Shown in pieces: positions 21,660-32,905 of a DNA stretch of 64,000 nucleotides. The number at the start of each line of letters is the position of its first letter. The first letter of the stretch is position 1. Under the pieces are notes generated by a model. That model saw only the letters and a program-made list of their open reading frames with translations. It was not told the DNA's origin and did no database searches. The translations under genes were made by a program, and so were the position numbers. The stretch spans positions 94,457-158,456 of the forward strand of contig CAXAMN010013925.1 in the NCBI GenBank assembly GCA_963970005.1, written 5' to 3'. The stretch comes from Durusdinium trenchii. Its lineage: Eukaryota; Sar; Dinophyceae; Suessiales; Symbiodiniaceae.

Positions 21660-22381
21660 GGTGATCTGACTCCATTGCTCCGGGTGAGCGTCAGCTCTTG
21701 TCCCTTGAAGGTCACTGGTGAGTCTATCTGAATGGTCTTTCGTTCACCCCCTTTGAAAAGGGAGGTGGTCTCTTCCAAGTTGTAGTCAGCACGCGCGACT
21801 CCAATGAAGTCGTCCACGTAGACCAGTACTGCCGATTGCAGCTGATCACTTTCGTCGAACTTCAGGAAGAGCATCGGTTCATACCGATGTCGTTGGTAGC
21901 CCTTGGAAGTGAGGCGGCTGACGACCTCCATGCACCAAAGGTATGGCCCGTTGCTTAGGCCATATATGTTGCCTTTGACCCTGTACAACCGACTGGTCCA
22001 GCACTTCGTCATCTGGATCAAACGGTCTTTTGGAGGCCACAAAAACAAAGGCAAGGGCCGTTCGCCGTCAGGCTGTGAACCCTGAAGGAACGCAGTGCTT
22101 GCGTCTCCGATCCAGGCTGTCCAGGTCTGTCCCGTGTCTCCGAGCTGAGCGTTGTGGCCTGCTGTGATCATGCAGTACATTATCTGTTCGCTCAGTCTTC
22201 CCGGTGTCGGTGCCGACCTGGTCAACGAGAACAAATCCGGGTCGGTGTGACCCAAGGCAACTACCCGACACTTTGCTTTCAGCTCACCGCATCCGCGGTT
22301 TTTGTCTCTGTATGCCGCTCTTGAGCGGAGACATCTCTTCCGCACCTCTGGGTCTGCTAGCACGATTTGCTTGTTCATCAT
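21656..22381 (-). pseudogene. copia reverse transcriptase
   Basis: RVT_2-type motifs in order: LKAKCRVVALGHTDPDLF (the K-A-R-x-V/x-G-x-x-D block), SAPTPGR, TAWIGDASTAFLQG (first catalytic Asp, D-x-x-x-A-F), a VKGNIYGLSNGPYLW block, and LVYVDDFIGV with an intact YVDD. This is the best preserved piece of the element and is open for 241 codons. Confidence 0.92.
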
Positions 22382-23505
22382 CGAGTGGCTCAGTCGATTG
22401 CCATTCTAACCAGGACTCGAATTCTTTCTCGATGGCCTTGATGAACTGTTCAAGCGCCGGCTTTGACATGGTGGCGAGAATTGTCCGCCAGGGCAACTCC
22501 CGATCGAGCTGTTTTTGCTCCTGTCGTGTCATGCGAGGTTGCTTGGTGTCCTCGGTTGGGGTGTCTTCATCAGTCGATGAGTCTGCACTGCTATCAGACT
22601 CAGTCGGGTCCTTTGTGGTGCTGAGAACATCGTGCGTGTGCGCTGTTGAGTGGTGAGATAGGCTTGATGGAACCTGGTGTGCTTGGGTCCATAGTTCATG
22701 GGGAGCGACCCGTCCATGTGCTTGGTCACTCTGGTGATGTTGTTGTCATCGTCCAGCATCAATGCGGTCATCGCTTCGAAGGCCCGCTTCTGTGGTAGAA
22801 GTGGTGCTGTTGTTGTGTCTTCTTGTACTACCTGAGGTAACACCGATGCCGATGCTGACGCTGGTGCTTCTGCTGCTTGTCCTGCAAAATGCTGGGACGG
22901 ATGTGAAACTGAGACCGGCGGGGTCTCTGGGACTTCTTGCCAATGGTGGTGTTCCGTCTGGATGGATGCCGGTTGTTCCGACGACTGAAGGTGTTGTGAT
23001 ACCTGAAGTTCGGGATGATTTTCATCCAAGGCGGTTTCGCGTCACTCTGGTGTGTTTGTGTGACCGACGGTGGGCCTGGGATCTCCTCGCCGTTCACGTT
23101 GTCTTGGACAGCGCGGCTTGGTGGAGTCTGTTCTTGTTGTGAAACTTGGACTTGAGGCGGAGGTGTCTCTTCCAGAGAAGGCTGCTCTGCTGGCGCTTCT
23201 ATCGCTGCTGGTGGCGGTGGAAGTGCATGGGTTCGTGCCTGTTCTATCTGGTGGTGCCGTGCCCGCCGTGGTGTCCTTTCTCTCGGTAGTCTGCCATAGT
23301 TGTGAACTGGTGTCTGTGGGGCTGACACCTGGATGTTCACGGTGCTTTCATGGTCCTGGTGTATGTTCTGAAGAGTGTTTTCCTGCCGTGTGCTTTGGAG
23401 ATGCAGTCGGGGTGTTGCTGGCGCCGGTGTGCTCGGCGCTGGCGCCGGGTCTTTGGCCGGTGTTGCAGGAACTGCAAGGCCAATTGGCTCGAGAGGTGTA
23501 GCCAT
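22284..23505 (-). pseudogene. copia integrase-RT linker
   Basis: Low-complexity Pro/Gln/His/Thr-rich sequence in three frames (23505-22828, 23029-22529, 22532-22284). It is followed by a short charged helix (FIKAIEKEFESWLEWQS) that usually precedes copia RT. No domain is recognised. Confidence 0.6.
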
Positions 23506-25254
23506 GTCCTCGTGGCTGGCCTCTTCTGGTCAAGCATGCCATCTTGCATCATCTGCTGAGTGAAGCTGGCCGATGCGTGCTTGAGCAATTTGATGTCTTG
23601 CTCGGATGGTTGCCACTCCTCAAAGCCTGTGGCGGCCCTTAGTTGCCCGGTGGCTATCAGAGTGGTGGTGTTGCCTGTTCGGACCCATGCCAATTTGGAA
23701 GGTGATGTTGGGTCCCAGGCCAAAAATCTTGCAATGACCCAGCTTTCTTGCTTTTTGAGGCCTTTCTTGGCCCATCTCCAAAATGCGCCTGGCTCGCCTG
23801 GCTTCAAAGAAGGGATGCGAGTCTTGACGGTCTTGCGCAGGAGGGCTCGTTTCAAATGTTGTGAGGTGTTGAGGTCAAGCAAATGCTTCTGAGCCTCTGA
23901 GCGGATGATTTCGGCCTTGGCCATAACATTGTCATACCTGTCTGTTCGACCTGCTGATGAGGCCAGTGATGCGTCGTCGGTGAAAAGGCCTCCTGGTAGA
24001 CGTGGGATCCTGCCAAACACGGCCTGGTAAGCCGTCCTGCCTCTTGTCATGGTTGAGGAGTGGACGGCATGGAGGGCCAGTGGAAGGATTGACTCCAGTT
24101 GTTCGGGGTCGTCGATTGCGAATTGGTCCACCAACTTCTCTATCCATACGAAGCACTGAGTTTCTTCGTTCTATGGCCCCGATCATCCAGCGAGCCTCAG
24201 CTGGACAAAACTCCAGCCGGATTCCAAGAGACTCGATCTGTTCCTGGCACGCTCCCTTGAAGCATGGGTCTGGGTCGAGCAGCATGAGGTATGGAAGGCC
24301 GTAAGGCTTCAACCATAGCTGGCGGATGGTCTGGTAAACGGTGTTGGCTTCTCGACTTGGCAGGACTGCTGCCATGTGGAATCCAGTTGCTTTGTCGAGG
24401 AGCCCCAAGATAGGCACTGCTTGGCCTGCCAAGGCGCGGACATAAAAGATGTCTCCTTGGATCTCGTCTGCAAACTGGCCGGCTGCAAGGGTGGTTGGTC
24501 TTGCTGGCTGTGGTGGTGCCAGACGGGTGCATGTGGCACATGTCATGCGTTGCACTGCTTGAGTCAAACTGTTGGGCACTTGTCCATAGTAGGCGAGCAT
24601 TCGCCCCAGCTCTTGCTTGGTTGGGTGACCGAGCTGAATGCGAAGCCGTGCTGCCACTTTGCGTGTCTCCAGGTTGATCCCGGTTGGGAGTCCTGGAAAT
24701 GTTATGTCCGTTGGTAGGTTTGCCAACGGTATGTGTGGTGGTAGGTCGTCTTGCTGTGGCTGAGGTTGTGATGCCTCGCGCATGGTGCCAAACATAAATA
24801 GCGCCAGTTGCACAGCTTTTGCAAAGCGTTGTTTGGGGAACTGGATGTCTGCTAAGTTCTCCAGTTCCAAATGTCTTGTTCCGTCACTGTGCTCGAGCAG
24901 TGTTGCCCGGTGTGTCACGTCCAGTAGGACCGATGTCGGCGTCCTCCGTGTGGTAGGTGCGTGTGCTGCCTGTATGCGGACCAGGTTCATTCTGGTCAGG
25001 TCTGCTGCTTGTTTGCCCAGTGGTGAGTCTGGAGGGACCAAATATGGCTGCTTGCTGGTACCCTCAAAGCTTGCTTTGATCTGTCGGACGATGTCGTCCC
25101 AGGTGGTGAGATCAGCCACTGGTGATGCTGCGGCCCATGCCTGAAAGCATCGTGCAAATTGGTGTGGTTCCTGCTTCTGGATCATGTGACGGAGCTGCTT
25201 GAGTATGGTGTCAACCAGGCTGTCTGGGTCATGCGACCTGCGATGGGCGTGCAT
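23337..25254 (-). pseudogene. copia integrase
   Basis: Segments 25254-23932 and 24134-23337 in different frames. An HHCC-like zinc module is partly visible (LGHPTKQELGRMLAYYG, then CATC). The rve core shows the three acidic residues: D in EIQGDIFYV, D in MLLDPDPCFKGAC, and E in MIGAIERRNSVL, with spacing typical of D,D-35-E. The C-terminal half holds a DNA-binding or chromodomain-like region (PGAFWRWAKKGLKKQE, LAWVRTGNTTTLIATGQLR). A frameshift just after the catalytic Glu inactivates it. Confidence 0.85.
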
Positions 25255-25874
25255 TCGGACCTGGCCTCAGGCGTGAGTCGCCTGCCGATGAGACCTGGGA
25301 GTTGCCCAAGGTCATTGGTTTGGAGATCCTGTGGCCATGGACGGTAGCGTGAAATGTCTCCAGTGTGACTTTCCAAACTCAGTTCTTGAACCGCTGGATG
25401 ACACCATAGCTGGGATCTCTGGGGGTTCTCGATCATGAAGTATCGGTCATTGGTGAGTTGGAAGTAGGCCAACTCCACGGCCAGTTCCTGCTCATGCTGT
25501 AGCTGCTGCCAGAGGTCTTCTCGTCCGGAGAAGTTCATATTGTGGTTGAACATGGAATAGAGGCGACAGTCGAGTCCAAGCATGATGAACCGTGGCTTGA
25601 ACCTGGTCGCTGCCGTTTTCACAGTCTGGCGGTTTGCTGGCTTTGTCATGTCGTGTTGTGGTCCATGTAGTATGTCGATCGGCTCCAATGCTGTGAGGCC
25701 GAACTTGCTGCAGCGTGTGGTGAATTTGCTGCTGCCTGAATAGACCTCAAAGACATCAATGTATGGTGGAGGTCTCTTGGCCACTGTCATCATTGCTTCG
25801 CGAAGGTCCTTCTCGGCCTCGAGCTCCTTCACGTGGAGGTTGAGCTGGCCCCTCAACCTTCTAGCGCCTCCCAA
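25182..25874 (-). pseudogene. C5-cytosine methyltransferase-like domain in the copia polyprotein
   Basis: A 230-codon segment. After a charged helix comes IDVFEVYSGSSKFTTRC, which corresponds to DNMT motif I (SAM-binding F-x-G-x-G loop, here Y-S-G-S). FIMLGLDCRLYSMFN lies where motif IV (PPC, catalytic Cys) belongs and keeps a Cys. YFMIENPQRSQLW matches motif VI (E-N) plus the S-x-L-W that follows it. The target-recognition part is short. Cytosine methyltransferases have been reported in dinoflagellate retrotransposons; whether this one was active is doubtful because motif IV lacks PP and the flanking frames are broken. Confidence 0.65.
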
Positions 25875-26653
25875 TCGTGTTGGGAGTCTTCGTCCTCATC
25901 GGCCTGGAAGTTCTGCTGCATTGCTTGTTCCTGGCGAAGGGCTGCCAGGCGGGCTGCGATGTCTGGTTCCTGGGCGAGCATCATGAGGAATGAATGGTGC
26001 TCGTAACTGCTCATCGGTTCCCCGTAGATGTCTTGTGGTTCCGTCCATGCATAGCCCTCGGTCGTCGGCTGCGAATCGGCGATGTTGTAGCGCTTCGGCT
26101 GGGAGCTTGTAGTCATTGAGGAGGCCGAGGCTGCCGATGCTCTGGTCGAAGGTTTGGGCTTGGCTCTGGACTTGGGGGCTGAAACCACCGTGTTGGTCAA
26201 TGACAAGGGTAAGGACCGCGATGATGCCTGTAAGGGCTTGTGTACCCAGAGTTCGGCTTGTGGGTCCCATTTCATTCGGAGGCCGCAAGTCACGCATTGA
26301 GCGAACCTTCCGTGGAGGTTGCCGTACCTCTTGACACTTGTATGGGGGCAATCCTTCACTTGGACCTTGGCTTCGATGTGGGGCGGAATGGCTTCTGACA
26401 ACCAATCCCTTGGGAAGATCCCCAACTTCGTGGCCTTCAACATTTGGATGATGAGATTCTTGACGAATCCCAGGAGAGCACTTGCGAGAAAGCTCCAACG
26501 ATAGAGCCATGTCGGAGGCTGACGTCTCATGTTGGTGGTGCGCTTTGGCTTCTCGAGAAACTTGAGCACAGAGCGCTTCCGACGAAACAAATGAGCCAGC
26601 TTCCAAAAACATACATTCAGGGTCAGGACGCTTTCAAAAAGATGCTCTCTCAA
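25853..26653 (-). pseudogene. copia region with zinc-ribbon motif
   Basis: A 266-codon open segment. A hydrophobic stretch (SFLASALLGFVKNLIIQML) comes first, followed by a putative zinc-binding motif D-C-P-H...YGN.HGRF..C.TCG..MKW with ligands C-x-H and C-x2-C, spaced like a GRF or zinc-ribbon finger. The remainder is Ser/Pro-rich and ends in an acidic tail (DEDEDSQHDWEALEG). It sits between protease and the methyltransferase-like domain; its role is unknown. Confidence 0.5.
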
Positions 26654-27521
26654 ACAATGTCCAGCATGGCATGGTATGTGGTGTGCAAGTGGTGAACTTC
26701 ACAAGGTTGACTGCAAGGTGTCCTCCGACTTTCACTAAATCAACACTGACATCGAGAGCTGTGAATCGCACCTGCATCGCTGGGATATCGATGATGGCTC
26801 CCAGTCGCTCCAAAAGTCGGTTGCTCCCGAGCAGTGGTATGGCCTCGGGGAGAATGGCTGTGCCCAAAAAAATTGGTTTGTCGCCCAGCATGGAAGGAAG
26901 GTAAGCTCGAACTCGTGGAGTGGTTGGTGAGCCCTTCCCGAACTGGAACTGGTCAGCGCATCATGGTATCTCCTTTGAGGTGAGGCCCAAGTTCGTGAGG
27001 ACTTTGAGGTGTTGCTCATACCATTGGTGACCGCAACAAGTTCTTTGACATGCACTATCCAAAACCATCATGCCCTCGAAGTTGTTGGTGGTGGACTTGA
27101 TCTCATGGACCTGGAAATAATGAACCATGTTGCAACTGAAGGCTGTCCCGTAGTGTTCCCCGTCATGGTCGACCGGGTTGTCGGAGTAGGTCATGGAACC
27201 GTCGTCGCGGTGGATGAGAAAGGTCTGTTTGACACCTGGACCCGTCAGGCTGCTCTGCGACCCCTTTTGACCAGCTTGTGATCGATAGGTCGTCGAGGCA
27301 TTGCTGGGCCTTGAGTTCAGTCCGGACTTCTTTGAAGCCTGACAAGCTTCGTCTCCTTGCCAATGGCCTTTCTCTCCGCAAATTGCGCAGTGAGAGTTGC
27401 GCTTTCTTTCTTCGACGCTCTTGGACTTGAAGTTGCCTTTTGAAGGTGGTTGAGTCGTGAACTTCCTCCCAAGGGTGACTCCAGCGAGTTTCCTGGCCGT
27501 GATCGTGAGGACCTGGGCCAA
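26634..27521 (-). pseudogene. copia nucleocapsid zinc knuckle and aspartic protease
   Basis: A CCHC-like knuckle, CAICGEKGHWQGDEAC, lies near 27395-27348 and would bind RNA. The protease follows: the catalytic loop is written VLDSACQRTCCG (near 27060), i.e. D-S-A in place of the usual D-S/T-G. A C-terminal part with PLLGSNRLLERLGAIID (26820-26760) carries the usual hydrophobic-G-A-I-I-D strand. The protein is interrupted between 26961 and 26891. The protease would have processed the polyprotein. Confidence 0.75.
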
Positions 27522-27587
27522 CTCTCCTAGGAGCTCCTGGGGGTCCTCTGCATCAGAGAATCATCTGGTGGGTCAAGGTCGCCGCCG

Positions 27588-28852
27588 TCAGGCTCGCTCC
27601 TCTTCGATGGCCTCGAGATCTGGCTGGCCATCGTCGTGTGGCTCCGTTTCGGCCACATAGACCGACTTCTTGAACATGGAACTCCTTGTGCTGGATGCCA
27701 AAGACGATCGTGACGATGCCGGTGTCGAGGAGCTGGAAGAGGCATTGGATGAAGGCCCCTTTCCATCGCCTTTGGCGCGTCCATCTCTGCCGACGACCGG
27801 TGGAGCTCCCCGAAACTCCGGATATTGGAGCACGAGCGCCTCTGCAACACGTTCGAAGGACAAATCTTGTTGTGTCCCGATCAAAATGACCCGTTGGGCT
27901 TCCGCCGACAAGCCAGCACGGTCCAGGAGTCTGGAGCCGAGGGCTTCCTGGTCAAACATGCCAGACACCTCGATTCCCACTGCTCGTAGGCAACGTTGGG
28001 TCCTCCGAAATCTCGAAATGTAATTGCGCATAGTCTCACCTGAAAACCGTCGAAGGACCTCGAACTCGTGAAGCAGTTTCTTTTTTGATAAACAAACTTC
28101 TGCTCCATTGGCTGACGCAAGGCAGCCATCATGGTGTTGATCCCATCTTCATGATGGATTTGTGAAAGAGGCATGTGTTCAAGCTCTTGCTCCAGTTCGC
28201 CCTGAAGTGACGAGTAAAGGGCGAGAGACATCTCCTTTCGTGACATGTAGGGAGTTGCCTGGAGGGTCCAAAGGTCAACCTTCTTCTGGAACTTGGACCA
28301 GGCTCGAACACCTTCTTTGTCATAACGCCGTGAAGGAGGCGTTGGAGCAGCTCCTCCGCGCCATTTCAGACCTGGTTTGGGTCCGAAGGTTGAACCCCAC
28401 TCTTCATCCTGGGCGCTCTGCTGGGATCCATCGGATCTCTTGGAGTTGAGGAGCTTCTTCAAGGCGGTCATGATCTTGTCGTCCTCGGTTTCTCTCAGAG
28501 GATTGGCCGGAGACTCGGCCTGGCGTTGAGGTTCATCAGAACGTTGCCCTCTGGGAGAATCATGTAACCGAGGGTGGCGTGGAGGTAGCGAGGAGGGACC
28601 AGGGTCAACGACGGGATCGTGTGTCAACGTCTCGGATTCAGCTTGTTCATGTTCATACCCTTCAAGGTTGTCTTCAGGGTCGGGGGCGGTTCTTTCGTCT
28701 GCGTCTTCGTCTTGACTGGTGACTTCCTGACTCCTGACCGTTGAGCATGTACAGCCAAGTACCCGAGGGAACAGTCGTCCTCGTCGGACGATCCGACCTA
28801 TGGAAGGTTGTGCCAAAACACCGGGCGCATGTCCACGTGTTTCGTGCAGCAA
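27588..28852 (-). pseudogene. copia gag region
   Basis: Two overlapping frame segments (28852-27881 and 28031-27588). The first has an acidic N-terminal stretch and then a helical gag-like part containing WSKFQKKVDLWTLQ, SLALYSSLQGELEQELEHM and MMAALRQPMEQKFVYQKR. The second continues with MRNYISRFRRTQ and AEALVLQYPEFRGAPP and ends in a Ser-rich linker. The pattern (tryptophan-containing helix, F-x-R-F/R-x-L blocks) fits dinoflagellate copia gag. A frameshift lies at about 27.9-28.0 kb, near the YQKRN stretch. Confidence 0.75.
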
Positions 28853-29002
28853 AGGCAGAACCAGGTGTAGTGTTCAACATCATCCACATGGCCAGTCTGG
28901 TCACCTAAGGTCGTATTGGGCTCATCATCATCTTCAAAGGCCCGAACCGTCTCTCCATCATGGTCCCACTCCTCCCAACCAGCGTCATGGTCTTATGTGG
29001 AT

Positions 29003-29016
29003 GGGCTCCGGTGCCA
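29003..29016 (-). other. Candidate tRNA primer-binding site
   Basis: Two bases inside the 5' LTR the minus strand reads TGGCACCGGAGCCC. It starts with TGG, as expected for a match to a tRNA CCA end. The tRNA is not identified. Confidence 0.55.
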
Positions 29017-29018
29017 AC

Positions 29019-29197
29019 TGAGTAACAACAGTTCGAAGGCTCTCAAACTGCAAAGAAGGAAGCGGCACGCTACGAAATCAAAGGCTTTTTACCACCATGG
29101 CACATGGTCAAGAAAGGTTGGCAGAAGGATCCTGAACACGAGTGGCCACGGGCGACAAGCCTGAAAGACCAAGGAAACGCGTGGCATGAATTTCACA
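29019..29197 (-). repeat. copia 5' LTR
   Basis: Partner of 20664-20841, 179 bp against 178 bp. Being upstream of gag on the minus strand, it should hold the promoter; I see no convincing TATA box. Confidence 0.92.
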
Positions 29198-29444
29198 ATA
29201 ACAGTTTCATGTAAATTGGAAGGTGTCATTACAGCTTCATGTCAAGCTGATTTGGCAACCACCACATTGATACCAATCAGAAGTTAATGCACAGACTTGT
29301 ACATGGAGATTTCGACAAGGGCAAAGGGAGTGTTGGGCTTAAACACTTTCATTGTAAGAGCAAAGAACATATGCCTTTAGGTGAGACTTAGGCTCACATG
29401 CTTGAAGGTTGAACGAAAGAGTAATAACACAGATTGACCTAAAT

Positions 29445-29730
29445 AGGAAAACCAAACAAAACAAAAAACATTGAGAAAACCAATAACAACCTAGGAAAAA
29501 AACAAAAAACAAAAAACTTGGGAAAACAAAAAAATAAACAAACAATTCTGGGGAAGTCTTGAGGAAAGGAGGGGTCCAGCCAAGAGTCTCTGAGAATTGG
29601 TTTTCTTGTTGGTTTTTGCTTTTTTGGTTTTGCCAAGGTGTTTTTGGTTTTGTTGTTTTTCCTAGGTTGTTCTTGGCGTTCCCAAGGTTTTTTGTGTGTT
29701 GGGTGTTTTTTTTACTGCAAATTATTCAGT
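29445..29730. repeat. A/T-rich inverted repeat (foldback)
   Basis: AACAACCTAGGAAAAAAACA near 29486 is mirrored by TGTTTTTCCTAGGTTGTT near 29656. Around it, A-rich AACAAAAAACAAAAAAC on the left faces GTTTTTTGTGTG and TTTTTGGTTTTG on the right. Together the arms form a long imperfect hairpin about a GGGGTCCAGCC centre. Confidence 0.6.
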
Positions 29731-29759
29731 GTTTTTTGAGTCATTGTTGTATGTGTTTT

Positions 29760-31075
29760 TGTGGTTTTGATTGTATTTGTGAAAAGTTGTCTACAAATAC
29801 AGAAAACCAAAAACCCAGGCCCCATGGCCACCCCTTCTGGAAAAATAAGCCTCCCCACCTATGAAAACACGCACAAGTTCTGTCAGCCTGACTCTGGTCG
29901 TCAATGCTGTTCAAGAGGCTTTACATCTGCCTGCTGCTTAGTCAAGAATGCATGTTCTCCTGAATTCGCCTTTCCTTCAGAAAGAGGTACTGCATCGAGT
30001 CTGGGTGGCCTAAGTTGTGAACATAACGTCAGAGTCAAACTCCAAGGTTCACGTCTGTCCATATACCAAACTTTCAGGTTTGCATTGCAGTGTTGCACAC
30101 TGTCAAGCACTGTGCATTACAGCTAGTGCTCAGATTCAAAATGGGGGACCTAGAGAAGGGACTGAAGTCCATTGGAAAGCAACGTCCATATACAAACTTG
30201 TACGAGGCAAATTCAAATCACCTATGTCCTTGGAGCAGGAATGCACCTGGCAGCCTGGCAGACGCCCGACACTCCACGCTCTCCCAAGCTGTCGCTTACA
30301 GAGTCCCAGTCTTAGAATATCTAGAATTCAAGACTGACTGAATCACTTGTGTCTGCCGCCAAAGTTGAATATGCCTGTGCTACCAAGTCGTGTATCCTGT
30401 AGCCTTACCAGCTTGACAAGGTCTGTCATGCAGTCCCCCTCCGCAGTGAGCGACCATCCCTAACAGCTTCCGCATCAGATGAAAGTCTGGTGCCCAGCCT
30501 CAATCCTCATCACTGTCCACCTGAGATTCAGATTCTGAGCCGAAAAGAAGAACCAATCCAGAACTGCATTTCAATCGAGACCTTTGAGAGCCTGTCAGTT
30601 GGCAAACACAGACACCCTGTTGGGCCCGGCCTGCTCCATCCCAGGGTCGTCCTCATTGGGAAAGAAGTGGTAGATCTGACAGGAGGAAGAGGCCGCCACC
30701 CACTGGAAACCAATCAAGTTGCTAGTGCTTTTGTTGGCCAGATTGGATGTGTCAAGAGGCAAAATAAGTATTTTGATAATGCAAATGTTCTGCAGATGTA
30801 GAACCCTCCCTGCCTTCCGCCCCCAACGGTCAAAGTCAAAGCACATGGGCTTGATGCCATCGTAAACGATGCTGTAAGGGGTGGTTACCTGACCAAGCGG
30901 GATGGGCAAATGTCAAATCCAAACACATAAAGAAGACAACTTCTGCAACTTTCGGACTTGGCCTCCACTTCAGTAATGGTCTGCCGGAAGCGCACTGCTC
31001 TCGAGCCTTCAGCTTCAGCGTTCGAACTCAAACGGCAAGGTGTCTTGTTTGTTAGCTTCTTAACAAGTAACTATA
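29760..31075. other. No gene recognised
   Basis: Frames of up to about 120 codons on both strands, none with a family signature. Confidence 0.4.
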
Positions 31076-31079
31076 TAGT

Positions 31080-31235
31080 AGTAATGCCAGGAGCTACTAG
31101 CGATGGCCTCCACCTAGTAGCTTCTTGCTACTAGTACTAATGGCCTCCAACCTAATAGTGAGGGCCTCCACCTAATAGCGTCCTTGCTACTAGTAGCTTC
31201 TTGCTACTAGTAGCGATGCCCTTGTTGGTAGTAGC
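31080..31235 (-). repeat. Dispersed minisatellite, locus 3
   Basis: Mostly the reverse complement of the unit at 2037 (GGCCTCCAACCTAATAG, GCGATGGCCTCCACCTAGTAG). It is interleaved with CTTGCTACTAGTAGC palindromes, so the array can fold back on itself. Confidence 0.75.
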
Positions 31236-31239
31236 TTCT

Positions 31240-32238
31240 GTTTCTTCTCCAATCGCAAATGAAGAGACCGCCCGCTTCCGCCGTGCCTTGGTTACTTGAA
31301 TCTAAACTGGAGAGAGCGGTGTTGGGCGTCAGGGTCGTATCCCTGCCCGCACAAACGTAATTGCCATGGTCATTCATACACAGTCATGGGAACAAAGGAT
31401 CATGTTTTGAAAAAGGGTCTGATACAAAAGCACAAGGCATGCAGTCTGTCAACGACCCTGTTCACTTACAAGATCACCATGCCCCCACCTGCTCATTCGC
31501 GGACTTTCCTTCTCAGGATCCAAGGAATGGGACACGGGCGGTGGCATTGGTGCCAGCGGCGGCCTAAATTGGTGGTCACTGTTGCCAGATCATGTTCACA
31601 CAGCAAGTATGAATGACAAAGATTTGCTGCTGTGTGATTCAGAAAATTGCTGTGGCCATTGCTAATAGAAACTAGTTAAAACTGTTTCTTGGACCGACTC
31701 CAAACAGCCTCGCGTAGGTCTCCCGGCACGGAAAAACCCATGTCGATCAGAGATGGTGCCCGACTCGGTCCGGTGCTGGTCTCCTCACCTTCGGACTCCA
31801 GACATGACAACTCGATGAAATGTCTCAATTAAACTGTCATCCCAAATTGTGCTGGACGTGGAAACTGTCTCCCAACTAACCTTCCTGGGGTGCTCCTTCT
31901 GCCTATCATGCGGCCCTCCTTCCCTTCTTCCTTGTAGCGGGCCCGCGCTCCGGTGCCTCCATAGGGGCCATGAAAGACCAGCTGTACACTTCGTCCCGGA
32001 TCCCTTTGACGGAAACAACGGAAAGGCGGTCGATGTGCGATGAACACGACCGAAACAAGATGTCCTGAAAAAACTGGGCGACAATGACGACAGGGCGGCC
32101 CGAAAGCACAACAGGAGATGACACAAGGTAACGACGATGTTGATAACGACCACGATGATGGTTGTGATAATCATGATGATGGCGCTAATGTCTAAAAATT
32201 ACTTTAAAAATGTAGGTAGACGATCTGATAACCGCAAG
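31240..32238. other. No gene recognised
   Basis: No supportable frame. Short ATGATGATGG/CACGATGATGG low complexity occurs near 32130-32190, just before the satellite. Confidence 0.4.
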
Positions 32239-32242
32239 TCAT

Positions 32243-32565
32243 ACTTGTGGGGCACTCATGTACAACACTCTTGCAAAGGCACTCTTGTTGGACAGCGTTG
32301 TGGGACACTCTTGTGGGACGCCCTTGTGGGACACTGTTGCAAGACACACTTGTAGGACACTTTTGTCTGACACGCTTTTAAGACACTCTTGTCCGTCAGT
32401 ATTGTGGGGGGCACTCTTGTAAGACACTCCTGCTTGACCTTTGAGAGACAAGAGCAAAGAAATTCTTAGACACTGTAGGGCACTCTTGTGGGGCACCCTT
32501 GTAAGCTTGTAAGACATGTCTATACATTTTTGTTGGACACTCTTGTAGTACACTTTTCTGGGCAA
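32243..32565 (+). repeat. 13-bp satellite array, locus 2 (degenerate)
   Basis: GGGACACTCTTGT-type units, more diverged and with more insertions than at 7080-7825. The array ends 20 bp before the tail of pseudoknot unit F. Confidence 0.85.
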
Positions 32566-32582
32566 CCACCACAGCGACACGA

Positions 32583-32905
32583 CGCACACACTTAGATTGA
32601 TGCTCGCAAGAGCTGAGTCAGTGAAGGTAGCCCACTCTAGTGCATACATTGCCGGTCTAGAGCGCTGCCTGAGAACCTGGGAGGGGACGGCAAGGCGAAT
32701 GAGTCCGAAACAATATGGTTGAAACATTCATCTGCAGGTACACGGAAGTGATCAGCTTCCGCCCCCTAGGATCTTGCAAAGAGCTTCGTTGGGCAGAGCC
32801 TTGCAAGTCCTCTCTGCCCCCTGCCTTTAAAGATTCTTGGCTGCGAATAATTTACAATGAATTTACAATGTGCGAAGCCTTGGAAACAGGCTTTGACACA
32901 CACAC
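32583..32905 (-). repeat. GT-bounded pseudoknot unit F
   Basis: Minus-strand unit. On the plus strand: GCAGG 32734-32738 with CCTGC 32820-32824 (outer helix); hairpin CGGAAG/CTTCCG 32743-32748/32756-32761; P2 GGGCAGAG 32791-32798 with CTCTGCCC 32812-32819; pseudoknot CTTGCAA 32773-32779 with TTGCAAG 32801-32807; linker CTTCGTT. The 5' hairpin is AAGCCT/AGGCTT. The tail has a GCTCGCAAGAGC hairpin and ends AAGTGTGTG on the minus strand. Confidence 0.82.

Larger units (their letters stand above)
20664..29197 (-). mobile_element. Ty1/copia-type LTR retrotransposon with a DNMT-like domain, frame-broken
   Basis: A full-length element of about 8.5 kb transcribed on the minus strand. Two near-identical direct repeats bound it, each starting TG and ending CA. 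The internal order is gag, zinc knuckle and protease, zinc-ribbon region, methyltransferase-like domain, integrase, P/Q-rich linker, RT, RNase H. Integrase before RT is the copia (Pseudoviridae) arrangement. The polyprotein is cut by roughly a dozen frame changes and stops, so this copy cannot make it. ATAAC lies directly outside the right LTR (29198-29202) and two bases outside the left one (20657-20661), a possible target duplication. A run of A on the minus strand (20848-20855) is in the polypurine-tract position. Confidence 0.92.
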
